Part shown: positions 34,831-49,329 of the stretch, piece after piece
How positions within the stretch are numbered: the first letter of the stretch is position 1
How the letters are laid out: every line of letters starts with the position of its first letter
Assembly (NCBI GenBank): GCA_963932145.1
Contig: OZ010603.1
Location: forward strand, 80,552,122-80,616,121
Direction: 5' to 3'
Origin: Acanthosepion lycidas
Taxonomy: Eukaryota; Mollusca; Cephalopoda; Sepiida; Sepiidae
Length of the DNA stretch: 64,000 bases
The notes under the pieces: generated by a model
Databases searched by the model: none
Told to the model about the DNA's origin: nothing
What the model saw: only the letters and a program-made list of their open reading frames with translations
Program-made: the position numbers and the translations under genes

Positions 34831-37607
34831 CATTGTTTCTTAACAGGTTTTCGGGTTGGTTGAAATGTCGTTAGGTTGAATATGGAGTGAAGACAAAGCT
34901 CCGAAAACTTCAATGCATTATTTTCAATAATCCTGAAGATATCTGCATTGTTTCTTAACAGGTTTTCGGGTTGGTTGAAATGTCCATAGGTTGAATATGG
35001 AGTGAAGCCAAAGCTCCGAACTCTTCAATGGATTATTTTCAATAATCCTGAAGATAGCTGCATTGTTTCTTAACAGGTTTCTGGTTGGTTGAAATGTCCA
35101 TAGGTTGAATATGGAGAGAAGCCAAAGCTCCGAAAACTTCAATGCATTATTTTCAATAATCCTGAAGATATCTGCATTGTTTCTTAACAGGTTTTCGGGT
35201 TGGTTGAAATGTCCATAGGTTGAATATGGAGTGAAGCCAAAGCTCCGAACTCTTCAATGCATTATTTTCAATAATCCTGAAGATAGCTGCATTGTTTCTT
35301 AACAGGTTTTCGGGTTGGTTGAAATATCCATCGGTTGAATATGGAGTGAAGCCAAAACTCCCAACTCTTCAATGCATTATTTTCAATAATCCTGAAGATA
35401 TCTGCATTGTTTCTTAACAGGTTTTCGGGTTGCTTGAAATGTCGTTAGGTTGAATATGGAGTGAAGCCAAAGCTCCGAAAACTTCAATGCATTATTTTCA
35501 ATAATCCTGAAGACATCTGCATTGTTTCTTAACAGGTTTTCGGGTTGGTTGAAATGTCCATAGGTTGAATATGGAGTGAAGCCAAAGCTCCGAACTCTTC
35601 AATGCATTATTTTCAATAATCCTGAAGATATCTGCATTGTTTCTTAACAGGTTTTCGGGTTGGTTGAAATGTCCATAGGTTGAATATGGAGTGAAGCCAA
35701 AGCTCCGAACTCTTCAATGGATTATTTTCAATAATCCTGAAGATAGCTGCATTGTTTCTTAACAGGTTTTCTGGTTGGTTGAAATGTCCATAGGTTGAAT
35801 ATGGAGTGAAGCCAAAGCTCCGAAAACTTCAATGCATTATTTTCAATAATCCTGATGATATCTGCATTGTTTCTTAACAGGTTTTCGGGTTGGTTGAAAT
35901 GTCCATAGGTTGAATATGGAGTGAAGCCAAAGCTCCGAACTCTTCAATGCATTATTTTCAATAATCCTGAAGATAGCTGCATTGTTTCTTAACAGGTTTT
36001 CGGGTTGGTTGAAATGTCCATAGGTTGAATATGGAGTGAAGCCAAAGCTCCCAACTCTTCAATGCATTATTTTCAATAATCCTGAAGATATCTGCATTGT
36101 TTCTGAACAGGTTTTCGGGTTGGTTGAAATGTCGTTAGGTTGAATATGGAGTGAAGACAAAGCTCCGAAAACTTCAATGCATTATTTTCAATAATCCTGA
36201 AGATATCTGCATTGTTTCTTAACAGGTTTTCGGGTTGGTTGAAATGTCCATAGGTTGAATATGGAGTGAAGCCAAAGTTCCGATCTCTTCAATGCATTAT
36301 TTTCAATAATCCTTAAGTTATCTGCATTGTTTCTTAACAGGTTTTCCGGTTGGTTGAAATATACATAGGTTGAATATGGAGTGAAGCCAAAGCTCCGAAC
36401 TCTTCAATGCATTATTTTCAAGATTCCTGAAGATATCTGCATTGTTTCTTAACAGGTTTTCGGGTTGGTTGAAATGTCCATAGGTTGAATATGGAGTGAA
36501 GCCAAAGCTCCGAAAACTTCAATGCATTATTTTCAATAATCCTGAAGATATCTGCATTGTTTCTTAACAGGTTTTCGGGTTGGTTGAAATGTCCATAGGT
36601 TGAATATGGAGTGAAGCCAAAGCTCCGAACTCTTCAATGCATTATTTTCAATAATCCTGAAGATATCTGCGTTGTTTCTTAACAGGTTTTCGGGTTGGTT
36701 GAAATGTCCATAGTTTGAATATGGAGTGAAGCCAAAGCTCCGAACTCTTCAATGGATTATTTTCAATAATCCTGAAGATAGCTGCATTGTTTCTTAACAG
36801 GTTTTCTGGTTGGTTGAAATGTCCATAGGTTGAATATGGAGTGAAGCCAAAGCTCCGAACTCTTCAATGCATTATTTTCAATAATCCTGAAGATAGCTGC
36901 ATTGTTTCTTAACAGGTTTTCGGGTTGGTTGAAATGTCCATAGGTTGAATATGGAGTGAAGCCAAAGCTCCGAACTCTTCAATGCATTATTTTCAATAAT
37001 CCTGAAGATATCTGCATTGTTTCTTAACAGGTTTTCGGGTTGGTTGAAATGTCCATAGGTTGAATATGGAGTGAAGCCAAAGCTCCGAACTCTTCAATGG
37101 ATTATTTTCAATAATCCTGAAGATAGCTGCATTGTTTCTTAACAGGTTTTCTGGTTGGTTGAAATGTCCATAGGTTGAATATGGAGTGAAGCCAAAGCTC
37201 CGAACTCTTCAATGCATTATTTTCAATATTCCTGAAGATATCTGCATTGTTTCTTAACAGGTTTTCGGGTTGGTTGAAATGTCCATAGGTTGAATATGGA
37301 GTGAAGCCAAAGCTCCGAACTCTTCAATGGATTATTTTCAATAATCCTGAAGATAGCTGCATTGTTTCTTAACAGGTTTTCTGGTTGGTTGAAATGTCCA
37401 TAGTTTGAATATGGAGTGAAGCCAAAGCTCCGAACTCTTCAATGGATTATTTTCAATATTCCTGAAGATATCTGCATTGTTTCTTAACAGGTTTTCTGGT
37501 TGGTTGAAATGTCCATAGGTTGAATATGGAGTGAAGCCAAAGCTCCGAACTCTTCAATCCATTATTTTCAATAATCCTGAAGATAGTTGCATTGTTCCTT
37601 AACAGGT

Positions 37608-40600
37608 TTTCGGGTTGGTTGAAATGTCCATAGGTTGAATATAGAGTGAAGCCAAAGCTCCGAACTCTTCAATGCATTATTTTCAATATTCCTGAAGATA
37701 TCTGCATTGTTTCTTAACAGGTTTGCGGGTTGGTTTAAAAGTCCATAGGTTGAATATGGAGTGAATCCAAAGCTCCGAAATCTTCAAGGCATTATTTTAA
37801 ATATTCCTGAAGATATCTGCATTGTTTCTTAACAGGTTTTCCGTTTGGTTGAAATGTCCATAGGTTAAATATGGAGTGAAGCCAAAGCTCCGAACACTTC
37901 AATGCATTATTTTCAATAATCCTGAAGATAGCTGCATTGTTTCTTAACAGGTTTTCGGGTTGGTTGAAATGTCCATAGGTTGAATATGGAGTGAAGCCAA
38001 AGCTCCGAACTCTTCAATGCATTATTTTCAATATTCCTGAAGATAGCTGCATTGTTTCTTAACAGGTTTTCGGGTTGGTTGAAATATCCATAGGTTGAAT
38101 ATGGAGTGAAGCCAAAGCTCCCAACTCTTCAATGGATTATTTTCAATAATCCTGAAGATAGCTGCATTGTTTCTTAACAGGTTTTCTGGTTGGTTGAAAT
38201 GTCCATAGGTTGAATATGGAGAGAAGCCAAAGCTCCGAAAACTTCAATGCATTATTTTCAATAATCCTGAAGATATCTGCATTGTTTCTTAACAGGTTTT
38301 CGGGTTGGTTGAAATGTCCATAGGTTGAATATGGAGTGAAGCCAAAGCTCCGAACTCTTCAATGCATTATTTTCAATAATCCTGAAGATAGCTGCATTGT
38401 TTCTTAACAGGTTTTCGGGTTGGTTGAAATGTCCATAGGTTGAATATGGAGTGAAGCCAAAGCTCCGAACTCTTCAATGCATTATTTTCAATATTCCTGA
38501 AGATAGCTGCATTGTTTCTTAACAGGTTTCGGGTTGGGTGAAATGTGCATAGGTTGAATATAGAATGAAGCCAGAGCTCCGAAAACTTCAATGCATTATT
38601 TTCAATATTCCTGAAGATAGCTGCATTGTTTCTTAACAGGTTTTCCGGTTGGTTGAAATGTCCATAGGTTGAATATGGAGTGAAGCCAAAGCTCCGAACT
38701 CTTCAATGCATTATTTTCAATATTCCTGAAGATATCTGCATTGTTTCTTAACAGGTTTTCGGGTTGGTTGAAATGTCCATAGGTTGAATATGGAGTGAAG
38801 CCAAAGCTCCGAACTCTTCAATGGATTATTTTCAATAATCCTGAAGATAGCTGCATTGTTTCTTAACAGGTTTTCTGGTTGGTTGAAATGTCCATAGGTT
38901 GAATATGGAGAGAAGCCAAAGCTCCGAAAACTTCAATGCATTATTTTCAATAATCCTGAAGATATCTGCATTGTTTCTTAACAGGTTTTCGGGTTGGTTG
39001 AAATGTCCATAGGTTGAATATGGAGTGAAGCCAAAGCTCCGAACTCTTCAATGCATTATTTTCAATAATCCTGAAGATAGCTGCATTGTTTCTTAACAGG
39101 TTTTCGGGTTGGTTGAAATGTCCATAGGTTGAATATGGAGTGAAGTCAAAGCTCCGAACTCTTCAATGCATTATTTTCAATATTCCTGAAGATAGCTGCA
39201 TTGTCTCTTAACAGGTTTTCGGGTTGGATGAAATATCCATAGGTTGAATATGGAGTTAAGCCAAAGCTCCCAAATCTTCAATGCATTATTTTCAATAATC
39301 CTGAAGATATCTGCATTGTTTCTTAACAGGTTTTCTGGTTGGTTGAAATGTCGTTAGGTTGAATATGGAGTGAAGCCAAAGCTCCGAAAACTTCAATGCA
39401 TTATTTTCAATAATCCTGAAGATATCTGCATTGTTTCTTAACAGGTTTTCGTGTTGGTTGAAATGTCCAGAGGTTGAATATTGAGTGAAGACAAAGCTCC
39501 GAAAACTTCAATGCATTATTTTCAATAATCCTGAAGATATCTGCATTGTTTCTTAACAGGTTTTCGGGTTGGTTGAAATGTCCATAGGTTGAATATGGAG
39601 TGAAGCCAAAGCTCCGAACTCTTCAATGCATTATTTTCAATATTCCTGAAGATAGCTGCATTGTTTCTTAACAGGTTTCGGGTTGGGTGAAATGTCCATA
39701 GGTTGAATATGGAGTGAAGCCAAAGCTCCGAAATCTTCAAGGCATTATTTTAAATATTCCTGAAGATATCTGCATTGTTTCTTAACAGGTTTTCGGTTTG
39801 GTTGAAATGTCCATAGGTTGAATATGGAGTGAAGCCAAAGCTCCGAACACTTCAATGCATTATTTTCAATAATCCTGAAGATAGCTGCATTGTTCCTTAA
39901 CAGGTTTTCGGGTTGGTTGAAATGTCCATAGGTTGAATATGGAGTGAAGCCAAAGCTCCGAACTCTTCAATGCATTATTTTCAATATTCCTGAAGATAGC
40001 TGCATTGTTTCTTAACAGGTTTTCGGGTTGGTTGAAATATCCATAGGTTGAATATGGAGTGAAGCCAAAGCTCCCAACTCTTCAATGGATTATTTTCAAT
40101 AATCCTGAAGATAGCTGCATTGTTTCTTAACAGGTTTTCTGGTTGGTTGAAATGTCCATAGGTTGAATATGGAGAGAAGCCAAAGCTCCGAAAACTTCAA
40201 TGCATTATTTTCAATAATCCTGAAGATATCTGCATTGTTTCTTAACAGGTTTTCGGGTTGGTTGAAATGTCCATAGGTTGAATATGGAGTGAAGCCAAAG
40301 CTCCGAACTCTTCAATGCATTATTTTCAATATTCCTGAAGATAGCTGCATTGTTTCTTAACAGGTTTTCGGGTTGGTTGAAATGTCCATAGGTTGAATAT
40401 GGAGTGAAGCCAAAGCTCCGAACTCTTCAATGCATTATTTTCAATATTCCTGAAGATAGCTGCATTGTTTCTTAACAGGTTTCGGGTTGGGTGAAATGTG
40501 CATAGGTTGAATATAGAATGAAGCCAGAGCTCCGAAAACTTCAATGCATTATTTTCAATATTCCTGAAGATAGCTGCATTGTTTCTTAACAGGTTTTCGG

Positions 40601-43600
40601 GTTGGTTGAAATGTCCATAGGTTGAATATGGAGTGAAGCCAAAGCTCCGAACTCTTCAATGCATTATTTTCAATATTCCTGAAGATATCTGCATTGTTTC
40701 TTAACAGGTTTTCGGGTTGGTTGAAATGTCCATAGGTTGAATATGGAGTGAAGCCAAAGCTCCGAACTCTTCAATGGATTATTTTCAATAATCCTGAAGA
40801 TAGCTGCATTGTTTCTTAACAGGTTTTCTGGTTGGTTGAAATGTCCATAGGTTGAATATGGAGAGAAGCCAAAGCTCCGAAAACTTCAATGCATTATTTT
40901 CAATAATCCTGAAGATATCTGCATTGTTTCTTAACAGGTTTTCGGGTTGGTTGAAATGTCCATAGGTTGAATATGGAGTGAAGCCAAAGCTCCGAACTCT
41001 TCAATGCATTATTTTCAATATTCCTGAAGATAGCTGCATTGTTTCTTAACAGGTTTTCGGGTTGGTTGAAATGTCCATAGGTTGAATATGGAGTGAAGCC
41101 AAAGCTCCGAACTCTTCAATGCATTATTTTCAATATTCCTGAAGATAGCTGCATTGTTTCTTAACAGGTTTCGGGTTGGGTGAAATGTGCATAGGTTGAA
41201 TATAGAATGAAGCCAGAGCTCCGAAAACTTCAATGCATTATTTTCAATATTCCTGAAGATAGCTGCATGGTTTCTTAACAGGTTTTCGGGTTGGTTGAAA
41301 TGTCCATAGGTTGAATATGGAGTGAAGCCAAAGCTCCGAACTCTTCAATGCATTATTTTCAATATTCCTGAAGATATCTGCATTGTTTCTTAACAGGTTT
41401 TCGGGTTGGTTGAAATGTCCATAGGTTGAATATGGAGTGAAGCCAAAGCTCCGAACTCTTCAATGGATTATTTTCAATAATCCTGAAGATAGCTGCATTG
41501 TTTCTTAACAGGTTTTCTGGTTGGTTGAAATGTCCATAGGTTGAATATGGAGAGAAGCCAAAGCTCCGAAAACTTCAATGCATTATTTTCAATAATCCTG
41601 AAGATATCTGCATTGTTTCTTAACAGGTTTTCGGGTTGGTTGAAATGTCCATAGGTTGAATATGGAGTGAAGCCAAAGCTCCGAACTCTTCAATGCATTA
41701 TTTTCAATATTCCTGAAGATAGCTGCATTGTTTCTTAACAGGTTTCGGGTTGGGTGAAATGTGCATAGGTTGAATATAGAATGAAGCCAGAGCTCCGAAA
41801 ACTTCAATGCATTATTTTCAATATTCCTGAAGATAGCTGCATGGTTTCTTAACAGGTTTTCGGGTTGGTTGAAATGTCCATAGGTTGAATATGGAGTGAA
41901 GCCAAAGCTCCGAACTCTTCAATGCATTATTTTCAATATTCCTGAAGATATCTGCATTGTTTCTTAACAGGTTTTCGGGTTGGTTGAAATGTCCATAGGT
42001 TGAATATGGAGTGAAGCCAAAGCTCCGAACTCTTCAATGGATTATTTTCAATAATCCTGAAGATAGCTGCATTGTTTCTTAACAGGTTTTCTGGTTGGTT
42101 GAAATGTCCATAGGTTGAATATGGAGAGAAGCCAAAGCTCCGAAAACTTCAATGCATTATTTTCAATAATCCTGAAGATATCTGCATTGTTTCTTAACAG
42201 GTTTTCGGGTTGGTTGAAATGTCCATAGGTTGAATATGGAGTGAAGCCAAAGCTCCGAACTCTTCAATGCATTATTTTCAATAATCCTGAAGATAGCTGC
42301 ATTGTTTCTTAACAGGTTTTCGGGTTGGTTGAAATGTCCATAGGTTGAATATGGAGTGAAGCCAAAGCTCCGAACTCTTCAATGCATTATTTTCAATATT
42401 CCTGAAGATAGCTGCATTGTTTTTTAACAGGTTTTCGGGTTGGATGAAATATCCATAGGTTGAATATGGAGTTAAGCCAAAGCTCCCAAATCTTCAATGC
42501 ATTATTTTCAATAATCCTGAAGATATCTGCATTGTTTCTTAACAGGTTTTCGGGTTGGTTGAAATATCCATAGGTTGAATATGGAGTGAAGCCAAAGCTC
42601 CGAAAACTTCAATGCATTATTTTCAATAATCCTGAAGATATCTGCATTGTTTCTTAACAGGTTTTCGTGTTGGTTGAAATGTCCAGAGGTTGAATATTGA
42701 GTGAAGACAAAGCTCCGAAAACTGCAATGCATTATTTTCAATAATCCTGAAGATATCTGCATTGTTTCTTAACAGGTTTTCGGGTAGGTTGAAATGTCCA
42801 TAGGTTGAATATGGAGTGAAGCCAAAGCTCCGAACTCTTCAATGCATTATTTTCAATATTCCTGAAGATAGCTGCATTGTTTCTTAACAGGTTTCGGGTT
42901 GGGTGAAATGTGCATAGGTTGAATATAGAATGAAGCCAAAGCTCCGATCTCTTCAATGCATTATTTTCAATAATCCTGAAGATATCTGCATTGTTTCTTA
43001 ACAGGTTTTCGGGTTGGTTGAAATATCCATAGGTTGAATATGGAGTGAAGCCAAAGCTCCGAACTCTTCAATGCATTATTTTGAATATTCCTGTATATAT
43101 CTGCATTTTTTCTTAACAGGTTTCTGGTTGGTTGAAATGTCCATAGGTTGAATATGGAGTGAAGCCAGAGCTCCGCAAACTTCAATGCATTATTTTCAAT
43201 ATTCCTGAAGATAGCTGCATTGTTTCTTAACAGGTTTTCGGGTTGGTTGAAATGTCCATAGGTTGAATATGGAGTGAAGCCAAAGCTCCGAACTCTTCAA
43301 TGGATTATTTTCAATAATCCTGAAGATAGCTGCATTGTTTCTTAACAGGTTTTCTGGTTGGTTGAAATGTCCATAGGTTGAATATGGAGAGAAGCCAAAG
43401 CTCCGAAAACTTCAATGCATTATTTTCAATAATCCTGAAGATATCTGCATTGTTTCTTAACAGGTTTTCGGGTTGGTTGAAATGTCCATAGGTTGAATAT
43501 GGAGTGAAGCCAAAGCTCCGAACTCTTCAATGCATTATTTTCAATAATCCTGAAGATAGCTGCATTGTTTCTTAACAGGTTTTCGGGTTGGTTGAAATGT

Positions 43601-44158
43601 CCATAGGTTGAATATGGAGTGAAGCCAAAACTCCAAACACTTCAATGCATTATTTTCAATATTCCTGAAGATAGCTGCATTGTCTCTTAACAGGTTTTCG
43701 GGTTGGATGAAATATCCATAGGTTGAATATGGAGTTAAGCCAAAGCTCCCAACTCTTCAATGCATTATTTTCAATAATCCTGAAGATATCTGCATTGTTT
43801 CTTAACAGGTTTTCTGGTTTGTTGAAATGTCGTTAGGTTGAATATGGAGTGAAGCCAAAGCTCCGAAAACTTCAATGCATTATTTTCAATAATCCTGAAG
43901 ATATCTGCATTGTTTCTTAACAGGTTTTCGTGTTGGTTGAAATGTCCAGAGGTTGAATATTGAGTGAAGACAAAGCTCCGAAAACTTCAATGCATTATTT
44001 TCAATAATCCTGAAGATATCTGCATTGTTTCTTAACAGGTTTTCGGGTTGGTTGAAATGTCCATAGGTTGAATATGGAGTGAAGCCAAAGCTCCGATCTC
44101 CTCAATGCATTATTTTCAATAATCCTGAAGATATCTGCATTGTTTCTTAACAGGTTTT
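37608..44158 (+). repeat. Sat115 large block L2, copy 1 (about 6.55 kb)
   Basis: The copy matches 44271-49329. The offset is 6663 at GTTTGCGGG (37721/44384) and at the frames starting 38373/45036, 39522/46185 and 40326/46989. It becomes 5400 at 42508/47908 and 5171 from 42967/48138 onward to GATCTCCTC (44094/49265). The steps equal 1263 bp (11 monomers) and 229 bp (2 monomers) present only in copy 1. Confidence 0.88.
40200..42200 (+). repeat. Sat115 hexamer/pentamer amplification inside L2 copy 1
   Basis: A unit carrying the 114-bp monomer (AACAGGTTTCGGGTTGGGTG, then GTGCATAGG, TATAGAATGAAGCCAGAGC) recurs at 40326, 41015 and 41589, i.e. steps of 689 and 574 bp (6 and 5 monomers minus 1 bp). 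The last two units also share TGCATGGTTTC. The two steps total the 1263 bp absent from L2 copy 2. Confidence 0.88.
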
Positions 44159-44270
44159 CGGGTTGGTTGAAATATCCATAGGTTGAATATGGAGTGAAGC
44201 CAAAGCTCCGAACTCTTCAATGCATTATTTTGAATATTCCTGAATATATCTGCATTTTTTCTTAACAGGT

Positions 44271-47200
44271 TTTCGGGTTGGTTGAAATGTCCATAGGTTG
44301 AATATAGAGTGAAGCCAAAGCTCCGAACTCTTCAATGCATTATTTTCAATATTCCTGAAGATATCTGCATTGTTTCTTAACAGGTTTGCGGGTTGGTTTA
44401 AAAGTCCATAGGTTGAATATGGAGTGAATCCAAAGCTCCTAAATCTTCAAGGCATTATTTTAAATATTCCTGAAGATATCTGCATTGTTTCTTAACAGGT
44501 TTTCGGTTTGGTTGAAATGTCCATAGGTTAAATATGGAGTGAAGCCAAAGCTCCGAACACTTCAATGCATTATTTTCAATAATCCTGAAGATAGCTGCAT
44601 TGTTTCTTAACAGGTTTTCGGGTTGGTTGAAATGTCCATAGGTTGAATATGGAGTGAAGCCAAAGCTCCGAACTCTTCAATGCATTATTTTCAATATTCC
44701 TGAAGATAGCTGCATTGTTTCTTAACAGGTTTTCGGGTTGGTTGAAATATCCATAGGTTGAATATGGAGTGAAGCCAAAGCTCCCAACTCTTCAATGGAT
44801 TATTTTCAATAATCCTGAAGATAGCTGCATTGTTTCTTAACAGGTTTTCTGGTTGGTTGAAATGTCCATAGGTTGAATATGGAGAGAAGCCAAAGCTCCG
44901 AAAACTTCAATGCATTATTTTCAATAATCCTGAAGATATCTGCATTGTTTCTTAACAGGTTTTCGGGTTGGTTGAAATGTCCATAGGTTGAATATGGAGT
45001 GAAGCCAAAGCTCCGAACTCTTCAATGCATTATTTTCAATAATCCTGAAGATAGCTGCATTGTTTCTTAACAGGTTTTCGGGTTGGTTGAAATGTCCATA
45101 GGTTGAATATGGAGTGAAGCCAAAGCTCCGAACTCTTCAATGCATTATTTTCAATATTCCTGAAGATAGCTGCATTGTTTCTTAACAGGTTTCGGGTTGG
45201 GTGAAATGTGCATAGGTTGAATATAGAATGAAGCCAGAGCTCCGAAAACTTCAATGCATTATTTTCAATATTCCTGAAGATAGCTGCATTGTTTCTTAAC
45301 AGGTTTTCCGGTTGGTTGAAATGTCCATAGGTTGAATATGGAGTGAAGCCAAAGCTCCGAACTCTTCAATGCATTATTTTCAATATTCCTGAAGATATCT
45401 GCATTGTTTCTTAACAGGTTTTCGGGTTGGTTGAAATGTCCATAGGTTGAATATGGAGTGAAGCCAAAGCTCCGAACTCTTCAATGGATTATTTTCAATA
45501 ATCCTGAAGATAGCTGCATTGTTTCTTAACAGGTTTTCTGGTTGGTTGAAATGTCCATAGGTTGAATATGGAGAGAAGCCAAAGCTCCGAAAACTTCAAT
45601 GCATTATTTTCAATAATCCTGAAGATATCTGCATTGTTTCTTAACAGGTTTTCGGGTTGGTTGAAATGTCCATAGGTTGAATATGGAGTGAAGCCAAAGC
45701 TCCGAACTCTTCAATGCATTATTTTCAATAATCCTGAAGATAGCTGCATTGTTTCTTAACAGGTTTTCGGGTTGGTTGAAATGTCCATAGGTTGAATATG
45801 GAGTGAAGCCAAAGCTCCGAACTCTTCAATGCATTATTTTCAATATTCCTGAAGATAGCTGCATTGTCTCTTAACAGGTTTTCGGGTTGGATGAAATATC
45901 CATAGGTTGAATATGGAGTTAAGCCAAAGCTCCCAAATCTTCAATGCATTATTTTCAATAATCCTGAAGATATCTGCATTGTTTCTTAACAGGTTTTCTG
46001 GTTGGTTGAAATGTCGTTAGGTTGAATATGGAGTGAAGCCAAAGCTCCGAAAACTTCAATGCATTATTTTCAATAATCCTGAAGATATTTGCATTGTTTC
46101 TTAACAGGTTTTCGTGTTGGTTGAAATGTCCAGAGGTTGAATATTGAGTGAAGACAAAGCTCCGAAAACTTCAATGCATTATTTTCAATAATCCTGAAGA
46201 TATCTGCATTGTTTCTTAACAGGTTTTCGGGTTGGTTGAAATGTCCATAGGTTGAATATGGAGTGAAGCCAAAGCTCCGAACTCTTCAATGCATTATTTT
46301 CAATATTCCTGAAGATAGCTGCATTGTTTCTTAACAGGTTTCGGGTTGGGTGAAATGTCCATAGGTTGAATATGGAGTGAATCCAAAGCTCCGAAATCTT
46401 CAAGGCATTATTTTAAATATTCCTGAAGATATCTGCATTGTTTCTTAACAGGTTTTCGGTTTGGTTGAAATGTCCATAGGTTGAATATGGAGTGTAGCCA
46501 AAGCTCCGAACACTTCAATGCATTATTTTCAATAATCCTGAAGATAGCTGCATTGTTTCTTAACAGGTTTTCGGGTTGGTTGAAATGTCCATAGGTTGAA
46601 TATGGAGTGAAGCCAAAGCTCCGAACTCTTCAATGCATTATTTTCAATATTCCTGAAGATAGCTGCATTGTTTCTTAACAGGTTTTCGGGTTGGTTGAAA
46701 TATCCATAGGTTGAATATGGAGTGAAGCCAAAGCTCCCAACTCTTCAATGGATTATTTTCAATAATCCTGAAGATAGCTGCATTGTTTCTTAACAGGTTT
46801 TCTGGTTGGTTGAAATGTCCATAGGTTGAATATGGAGAGAAGCCAAAGCTCCGAAAACTTCAATGCATTATTTTCAATAATCCTGAAGATATCTGCATTG
46901 TTTCTTAACAGGTTTTCGGGTTGGTTGAAATGTCCATAGGTTGAATATGGAGTGAAGCCAAAGCTCCGAACTCTTCAATGCATTATTTTCAATAATCCTG
47001 AAGATAGCTGCATTGTTTCTTAACAGGTTTTCGGGTTGGTTGAAATGTCCATAGGTTGAATATGGAGTGAAGCCAAAGCTCCGAAATCTTCAATGCATTA
47101 TTTTCAATATTCCTGAAGATAGCTGCATTGTTTCTTAACAGGTTTCGGGTTGGGTGAAATGTGCATAGGTTGAATATAGAATGAAGCCAGAGCTCCGAAA

Positions 47201-49329
47201 ACTTCAATGCATTATTTTCAATATTCCTGAAGATAGCTGCATTGTTTCTTAACAGGTTTTCGGGTTGGTTGAAATGTCCATAGGTTGAATATGGAGTGAA
47301 GCCAAAGCTCCGAACTCTTCAATGCATTATTTTCAATATTCCTGAAGATATCTGCATTGTTTCTTAACAGGTTTTCGGGTTGGTTGAAATGTCCATATGT
47401 TGAATATGGAGTGAAGCCAAAGCTCCGAACTCTTCAATGGATTATTTTCAATAATCCTGAAGATAGCTGCATTGTTTCTTAACAGGTTTTCTGGTTGGTT
47501 GAAATGTCCATAGGTTGAATATGGAGAGAAGCCAAAGCTCCGAAAACTTCAATGCATTATTTTCAATAATCCTGAAGATATCTGCATTGTTTCTTAACAG
47601 GTTTTCGGGTTGGTTGAAATGTCCATAGGTTGAATATGGAGTGAAGCCAAAGCTCCGAACTCTTCAATGCATTATTTTCAATAATCCTGAAGATAGCTGC
47701 ATTGTTTCTTAACAGGTTTTCGGGTTGGTTGAAATGTCCATAGGTTGAATATGGAGTGAATCCAAAGCTCCGAACTCTTCAATGCATTATTTTCAATATT
47801 CCTGAAGATAGCTGCATTGTTTTTTAACTGGTTTTCGGGTTGGATGAAATATCCATAGGTTGAATATTGAGTTAAGCCAAAGCTCCCAAATCTTCAATGC
47901 ATTATTTTCAATAATCCTGAAGATATCTGCATTGTTTCTTAACAGGTTTTCTGGTTGGTTGAAATGTCGTTAGGTTGAATATGGAGTGAAGCCAAAGCTC
48001 CGAAAACTTCAATGCATTATTTTCAATAATCCTGAAGATATCTGCATTGTTTCTTAACAGGTTTTCGTGTTGGTTGAAATGTCCAGAGGTTGAATATTGA
48101 GTGAAGACAAAGCTCCGAAAACTGCAATGCATTATTTTCAATAATCCTGAAGATATCTGCATTGTTTCTTAACAGGTTTTCGGGTTGGTTGAAATATCCA
48201 TAGGTTGAATATGGAGTGAAGCCAAAGCTCCGAACTCTTCAATGCATTATTTTGAATATTCCTGAATATATCTGCATTTTTTCTTAACAGGTTTCTGGTT
48301 GGTTGAAATGTCCATAGGTTGAATATGGAGTGAAGCCAGAGCTCCGCAAACTTCAATGCATTATTTTCAATATTCCTGAAGATAGCTGCATTGTTTCTTA
48401 ACAGGTTTTCGGGTTGGTTGAAATGTCCATAGGTTGAATATGGAGTGAAGCCAAAGCTCCGAACTCTTCAATGGATTATTTTCAATAATCCTGAAGATAG
48501 CTGCATTGTTTCTTAACAGGTTTTCTGGTTGGTTGAAATGTCCATAGGTTGAATATGGAGAGAAGCCAAAGCTCCGAAAACTTCAATGCATTATTTTCAA
48601 TAATCCTGAAGATATCTGCATTGTTTCTTAACAGGTTTTCGGGTTGGTTGAAATGTCCATAGGTTGAATATGGAGTGAAGCCAAAGCTCCGAACTCTTCA
48701 ATGCATTATTTTCAATAATCCTGAAGATAGCTGCATTGTTTCTTAACAGGTTTTCGGGTTGGTTGAAATGTCCATAGGTTGAATATGGAGTGAAGCCAAA
48801 ACTCCAAACACTTCAATGCATTATTTTCAATATTCCTGAAGATAGCTGCATTGTCTCTTAACAGGTTTTCGGGTTGGATGAAATATCCATAGGTTGAATA
48901 TGGAGTTAAGCCAAAGCTCCCAACTCTTCAATGCATTATTTTCAATAATCCTGAAGATATCTGCATTGTTTCTTAACAGGTTTTCTGGTTGGTTGAAATG
49001 TCGTTAGGTTGAATATGGAGTGAAGCCAAAGCTCCGAAAACTTCAATGCATTATTTTCAATAATCCTGAAGATATCTGCATTGTTTCTTAACAGGTTTTC
49101 GTGTTGGTTGAAATGTCCAGAGGTTGAATATTGAGTGAAGACAAAGCTCCGAAAACATCAATGCATTATTTTCAATAATCCTGAAGATATCTGCATTGTT
49201 TCTTAACAGGTTTTCGGGTTGGTTGAAATGTCCATAGGTTGAATATGGAGTGAAGCCAAAGCTCCGATCTCCTCAATGCATTATTTTCAATAATCCTGAA
49301 GATATCTGCATTGTTTCTTAACAGGTTTT
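44271..49329 (+). repeat. Sat115 large block L2, copy 2 (about 5.06 kb)
   Basis: Partner of 37608-44158, separated from it by one monomer. It lacks 13 monomers found in copy 1 but keeps the rare variants in the same order (TATAGAGTG, TTTGCGGGTTGGTTTAAAAG, TGTCTCTTAACAGG, GAGTTAAGCC, TTCGTGTTGG with CCAGAGG, CTCCAAACAC). Confidence 0.86.
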
